NCBI RefSeq assembly: GCF_003672135.1
Contig: NC_039518.1
Coordinates: 6,450,136-6,514,135 of the forward strand
Direction of reading: 5' to 3'
DNA length: 64,000 nt
Source of the DNA: Ooceraea biroi
Lineage: Eukaryota > Arthropoda > Insecta > Hymenoptera > Formicidae
The notes beneath the pieces were generated by a model. The model was not told the DNA's origin. It made no database searches and saw nothing but the letters and a program-made list of their open reading frames with translations. Each line of letters opens with the position of its first letter. The first letter of the stretch is position 1. Shown one piece after another: positions 58,107 to 64,000 of this stretch. The position numbers and the translations under genes are program-made.

Positions 58107-59774
58107 CAAGACGAGAGATTCGGGCTCGCTTTGGCTTTTGTTGATCTGTAAAACGAGTTTAATGACGAATATAAAAAACTTTACGAACAAACAAATTTGA
58201 TCGATCGTAAAATTATTCCTAAGGAACTGCCTTTGGAGAACAGGGGACGCGAAGAATTTTCCCCTTCATGATACAGTCTCTATGGTGTAGGTATAGTACC
58301 ATAATCTAAATAAGTTAGGGAGACAGTAGCGAATCCCGTAGAACATTAGCGGAGATGGCATTCCATTTGAAACGCATACGGCAGTAAATTGGTACAACGC
58401 CTCCAGCCGACGATAATCTATTCCTTAACGGCTTCATAAAACGGGGACATTTCTCGTACAGTTCTAAAATTGGTAAGTATTATAACAGGAAAGAGTTGTA
58501 GGAAATAGATCGCAGGGCAAGTATCTATTTAAATAAACTTGCTATTCATTTTCAGTAAGAAACGTGTCAATTTTTATTAATTTTAGCGTGTGAAGACATA
58601 TTATAGCACGTGCAAGATGATTATTACCGACCTACTTATTTTCTTTACTTTCTGGAGAGGCGAATGTATCGATAATTGCAACTTAAGCATCTTCCTTCAA
58701 CATTCTGCGTTTTGCCTTGGTTATAGCTATTAATAGAACCTTGACAGTGAGGCTGTCAGTGTCACTTCGACCATTACTCAAGATGGATGGGAACGGCCGC
58801 AGAATCGCGAGAGACTGAACACGCGACAGGTGCGTATTGCGGAAATTGCAGTCCATTTCTACTTCAATTCCAGTCACGTAATTACGCAGTTTCGGCTACT
58901 TTATACCGGTCGAGTAACCCTGGTAATGTCAGTGGATTAATTTGCGTATTAACTTTTATGGACGATTACAAGTGCGACGAGACGCGACGTACTCGTTCAG
59001 CATTCAACCCTCTGACGAAGGTACCGCGGCTTTGAAGTTTTAATGACGTTGTAACGACTTAATATGATATTTTTTACATCGTTGTTTCCTCTGAAAGCCA
59101 CAATTTCTGACACCTTCTTTCCATCGATGAAGAAATAATGCCTCCCAGAGAAAATAAATATGCAAGATGTCTCCTTGAAATTCCATAACGTTGTATTTGT
59201 GTACAATTAATTATTATATAATCTGATCGAAAACAAATTACTCTTTAAGTTATCTGCAATTACTCTTATAAAACATAATATTTTTTCAATACTAATATCT
59301 TTCAGAGTGACATGCAAAATGAACAGAATTGAACGATAATCTCTCTGGTTTCAGTCTAATTATAAAACCGATTCATTCTGTGCGATTTCGATAACGAACG
59401 TTATAGATTCCAGTTCCGTTCTTAATTCCAAATCAGAGCGAAATCACCGACATTATTCGATTACAAATCCATTCCGATGCGTACAAAACTGTAGGCATAC
59501 GAAGTTACACGCTGCGCGAGTTGGAAGGGTGCGTTTATTAAGATAGAATTTTACCCCTTTCCTGTGCCTACGTGCCGCCCTCGCCGACGCCACTGACACC
59601 GTCCGCACCCTCGGTGTTTTAATGCTCTCCCCTCGATTTCTCCGACGTCGATCCCGACCATATTCCAGCGTGATTCGACCCTTAGACCCGATGGCCAGTT
59701 TAGTTTAAACATCAGTTCGATTCTTCTTGCAATTCCTTCCGTCGCACCGTCACTTTTGTCACGCTGTTGATTTA
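58107..59774 (-). repeat. Right arm of the large inverted repeat
   Basis: Reverse complement of the left arm from about 58165 outward. The innermost 60 bases next to the gap (CAAGACGAGAGATTCGGGCT...) have no counterpart on the left and may be the true loop. No gene recognised. Confidence 0.9.
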
Positions 59775-62040
59775 AAATGAATACAATAATTTAGGAGTTA
59801 ATTCGTTACTTGGATTTTTTCTGTCGAATATGAGACATGTGTAAAATGAGTAAATAAATATAAAAATATGAACAATTCGCTCATCCAAACTCATGCGTCC
59901 ACACTCACCAAAGCAAGAGCAATCATCAATTTACGCAAAATAAAATTAATTTCGTAACCTATGTACGTTACGTGATTACTTGCAAGAGTTTCAATGAAAT
60001 TACATAATACAATAATTTAGAAGTTAATTCGTTACTTGGATTTTTTCTGTCGAATATGAGACACGTGTAAAATGAGTAAATAAATATAAAAATATGAGCA
60101 ATTCGCTCATCCAAACTCATGCGTCCACATTCACCAAAGCAAGAGCAATCATCAATTTACGTAAAATAAAATTAATTTCGTAACCTATGTACGTTACGTG
60201 ATTACTTGCAAGAGTTTCAATGAAATTACATAATACAATAATTTAGAAGTTAATTCGTTACTTGGATTTTTTCTGTCGAATATGAGACACGTGTAAAATG
60301 AGTAAATAAAATATAAAAATATGAACAATTCGCTCATCCAAACTCATGCGTCCACACTCACCAAAGCAAGAGCAATCATCAATTTACGTAAAATAAAATT
60401 AATTTCGTAACCTATGTACGTTACGTGATTACTTGCAAGAGTTTCAATGAAATTAAATAATACAATAATTTAGAAGTTAATTCGTTACTTGGATTTTTTC
60501 TGTCGAATATGAGACATGTGTAAAATGAGTAAATAAATATAAAAATATGAGCAATTCGCTCATCCAAACTCATGCGTCCACATTCACCAAAGCAAGAGCA
60601 ATCATCAATTTACGTAAAATAAAATTAATTTCGTAACCTATGTACGTTACGTGATTACTTGCAAGAGTTTCAATGAAATTAAATAATACAATAATTTAGA
60701 AGTTAATTCGTTACTTGGATTTTTTCTGTCGAATATGAGACACGTGTAAAATGAGTAAATAAATATAAAAATATGAGCAATTCGCTCATCCAAACTCATG
60801 CGTCCACATCACCAAAGCAAGAGCAATCATCAATTTACGCAAAATAAAATTAATTTCGTAACCTATGTACGTTACGTGATTACTTGCAAGAGTTTCAATG
60901 AAATTACATAATACAATAATTTAGAAGTTAATTCGTTACTTGGATTTTTTCTGTCGAATATGAGACACGTGTAAAATGAGTAAATAAATATAAAAATATG
61001 AGCAATTCGCTCATCCAAACTCATGCGTCCACATTCACCAAAGCAAGAGCAATCATCAATTTACGCAAAATAAAATTAATTTCGTAACCTATGTACGTTA
61101 CGTGATTACTTGCAAGAGTTTCAATGAAATTAATAATACAATAATTTAGAAGTTAATTCGTTACTTGGATTTTTTCTGTCGAATATGAGACACGTGTAAA
61201 ATGAGTAAATAAATATAAAAATATGAGCAATTCGCTCATCCAAACTCATGCGTCCACATTCACCAAAGCAAGAGCAATCATCAATTTACGCAAAATAAAA
61301 TTAATTTCGTAACCTATGTACGTTACGTGATTACTTGCAAGAGTTTCAATGAAATTACATAATACAATAATTTAGAAGTTAATTCGTTACTTGGATTTTT
61401 TCTGTCGAATATGAGACATGTGTAAAATGAGTAAATAAAATATAAAAATATGAGCAATTCGCTCATCCAAACTCATGCGTCCACATTCACCAAAGCAAGA
61501 GCAATCATCAATTTACGCAAAATAAAATTAATTTCGTAACCTATGTACGTTACGTGATTACTTGCAAGAGTTTCAATGAAATTAAATAATACAATAATTT
61601 AGAAGTTAATTCGTTACTTGGATTTTTTCTGTCGAATATGAGACACGTGTAAAATGAGTAAATAAATATAAAAATATGAGCAATTCGCTCATCCAAACTC
61701 ATGCGTCCACATTCACCAAAGCAAGAGCAATCATCAATTTACGTAAAATAAAATTAATTTCGTAACCTATGTACGTTACGTGATTACTTGCAAGAGTTTC
61801 AATGAAATTAAATAATACAATAATTTAGAAGTTAATTCGTTACTTGGATTTTTTCTGTCGAATATGAGACACGTGTAAAATGAGTAAATAAAATATAAAA
61901 ATATGAACAATTCGCTCATCCAAACTCATTCGTCCACATTCACCAAAGCAAGAGCAATCATCAATTTACGCAAAATAAAATTAATTTCGTAACCTATGTA
62001 CGTTACGTGATTACTTGCAAGAGTTTCAATGAAATTAAAT
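59775..62040 (-). repeat. Ten tandem copies of a 226-bp repeat (right arm)
   Basis: The marker ATTCGTTACTTGG starts at 59801, 60027, 60253, 60480, 60706, 60931, 61156, 61382, 61609 and 61835, spacing 225-227 bp. Units are nearly identical (T/C variants such as ACACGTGT/ACATGTGT and TTTACGC/TTTACGT). The array ends at AATGAAATTAAATAAAACC. It has ten copies against three in the left arm. Confidence 0.95.
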
Positions 62041-64000
62041 AAAACCAACTAATATTAATGGATACAGCATTTGCTGCATCGAACTGCAACAAGACATCGC
62101 GACAAGGTAGATAATAGTGTTGAAATTAATCACTCGAGTCCGTCTTCTAATTTCGTTGTTCCATCTCGAGAAGCTCCGGCGGATCTTAATAAGGACGACG
62201 ATTAGCGAATCGTCCTCGAACGCGCGCGCGTGTACATCGGCCGTCCTTTTTTCTCGGCGTGGAAGAAGGGAAAGTCTCTTACACGAAATGTACGAGGAAA
62301 TGAATGAATGCGGCCGTCCTTCTTCCTCCCGTGGGTCCACGTGCTTTTCACATATAACTCGTCCCCGTGGAGGCAGGAGCGTAGCCAGCCAGCTGGTGGT
62401 TGAAGTTGCAGGAGTCGGCAGGATGTGGGTCTCTACCCTCTCGCCCTGTTCCTTCCATCCCGCGCTTTCCCGCTTTCCCGCAGACGCGCCTCTCGCTCGC
62501 ACCGGTGCCGGCGACACTCGTCCCACTTGCTGCGACGTGTCCGTCCTTCTCCGGCCCTCCTCCTCCATCGCGCGCCGCCGACTCATCCCCCGCGCTAGGG
62601 CGCTTCGTCTTTCTCCCCCGTCCCACCGGATCGATTAAAACTACAAAGTGTTGCCTCTCCATCCGCTGGTACGCTCATTCGTGGTCGACTACATTGCTCT
62701 GGCACTCTCCTGGCGGCACTGGGTTACCAACTCTCGTCCCCGGCCCCCCTGTGTCCCCCCGTGCCGCACGCGCGCTGCCTCCGTCTTTCTCCTTTCGGCA
62801 TCCGGCGCCGTCGCCTCTTTTTTCGTCCTTTTATCGGAGGGTCTCCGCATTCATGGGCGTTCGCTCCGCTTCCTGATAATCCCCGCGTAAAACTCCTCCG
62901 TCCCGCCGGGATTGCCCTCTCGCGCGCGCGCTACCTTTCCCTATCTGCCTTCCGCTCGCACGAAGGGACATCGGTCGCGCGCCACTTCTCACCTCCAAGT
63001 TTTCGTTTCAACGTGGAACAAAAGATCTCGCCGCGTCCGTTCGTCAAGTCACTGCTAATTGACGCCCTGCGCGGGAACACGATTTGACCGCTGGTCTTTA
63101 AATTCCTTTTGCCGTACACCCTCTCGCGAGATTATTTTCCTTGTAGATTTAGATAATTGTGTCTTTTTATTCTTATAGCTAGCAAAGAGAGAGAAAGGGA
63201 GAGATGAATGAAAGATTGACAGATATCTTTGATCAAGCGCAATGCGAGCCAGGCAGATTAGTCAGATCTTCTCTCCCCCTGCCCGCCCTTTTAGGTGAAA
63301 GGTAAAGCGCGATTATATCCCCAGGGGCCCTGTCAGTATCCTTCCCGGGGCCTTGCTCGCTTTAAGTCGCAGCAACGCGGCTAATAACAGAGCCAGTGGA
63401 AGCCAAGCGGTCTTTACGACCATCTTCCCAGAAGTATAAACCCTGGACCCTCGCCACCGCCCGTCCGGCTACGTCCCACCTCACCTGGAGCGCCGTACGG
63501 GCCCGCGAAATTTTGCAAGGGCTAATTAATGCGAGGGGGCCCCGGCAACAAAGTTGCTCGCGTGATCGCTCTCTTAAGTATCGCCGCGGCCGGCCTGGAA
63601 AACACGAAGAAGCAACTGACCTGAGAGAATGAAGACGAGCAAGAATAGAAGGCGCCGGGATGAAGTCGGAGCGGAGGAGATAATGACCCTTAGCGACGAT
63701 CGGGGGATGGACGTAACGAACATTGTCACGAATGCGCGTAAGGCGTGCTCGCATGTCCGACTTTCTTTATGCGGCCCCGGCGGATGCAGTACGACGTCGC
63801 GGGACGGAGACGGGGAAGAAAAAGAAGACGCGTTGCGCTTCTGGCGGAAGAGCTGCTCCTGCTGCTGCTGCTGCCTCGTCTTCTTTTCCTCGCGTGACCG
63901 CATAATGAATGGCGAGAGATTATTCACAAAATTGTTTTCTTATGTCGCCTTCGACTGCGCGAGAAGAAGCGTTTGCAGGTGTTCGACGAACATAATGCTC
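62041..64000. other. Unique non-coding DNA, no gene seen
   Basis: GC-rich, with strongly pyrimidine-rich plus-strand sequence at about 62430-62900 and a GCT-repeat (CTGCTGCTGCTG) near 63855-63870. Frames of 100-180 codons on both strands overlap and have low-complexity translations. No exon that I can defend. Confidence 0.5.

Noticed and set aside
57125..59035. Frames of 64 and 82 codons present twice
   Set aside because: They are mirrored by the inverted repeat and have no recognisable domain or splice context.
62035..62662. Frames of 104-183 codons on both strands
   Set aside because: GC-rich and pyrimidine-rich DNA gives long chance frames. Translations are Arg/Ser/Pro-rich, overlap on opposite strands and partly enter the satellite.

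Overview
This window reads as a non-coding, transposon-packed stretch of an insect nuclear genome, most likely a hymenopteran such as an ant. The unique DNA is GC-rich with abundant undepleted CpG, the insertions are AT-rich, several mariner-type elements are present, and a short (TTAGG)n tract at 37921-37940 matches the usual insect telomere motif. I see no bacterial-style genes, no rRNA and no convincing tRNA. The only host coding piece I can support is one minus-strand internal exon at 38806-39101. It is bounded by a good acceptor and donor and carries a motif reminiscent of SoxD-type transcription factors (tentative). Most of the window is therefore probably intron or intergenic DNA.

Layout. 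1-1367: unique DNA. 1368-3994: a mariner (DD34D) whose 5' third is present in three tandem copies. 5182-6941: an inverted-repeat element with a nested, highly palindromic MITE (5409-6259). 9573-9987: a piggyBac-type MITE at TTAA. 10715-13858: a composite element, two copies of a CACCC-ended palindromic transposon (called E here) around a 244-bp spacer (S), the second E split by another mariner (12142-13426). 18797-22215: a solo E interrupted by a piggyBac-type MITE that has grown into a 466-bp satellite. 23284-24848: two adjacent IS630/Tc1/mariner-type elements, one with a transposase remnant. 27362-31623: a third mariner as four tandem copies. 32198-37834: a 2.8-kb tandem segmental duplication, each copy holding an IS630-type transposon with a one-intron transposase pseudogene. 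38806-39101: the host exon. 39517-43063: a seven-unit satellite with an internal 36-bp minisatellite. 44864-47875 and 50312-53256: two E-S-E-S-E composites in opposite orientations. 55773-62040: a large inverted repeat centred on a 100-N gap, with 225-226-bp tandem repeats on both outer sides (3 versus 10 copies).

The unifying theme is tandem growth of DNA transposons. In two unrelated mariner families the tandem junction is the exact element end joined through TA to an internal TA of the same element, as expected from self-insertion followed by unequal exchange. The E-S-E arrays carry the same spacer at three loci and have matching 2-bp duplications only at their outer ends (TA, TG, CA; AT for the solo E). 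This suggests they move as units, like a bacterial composite transposon. No transposase in the window is intact. Every one I could read has a frameshift, truncation or catalytic substitution.
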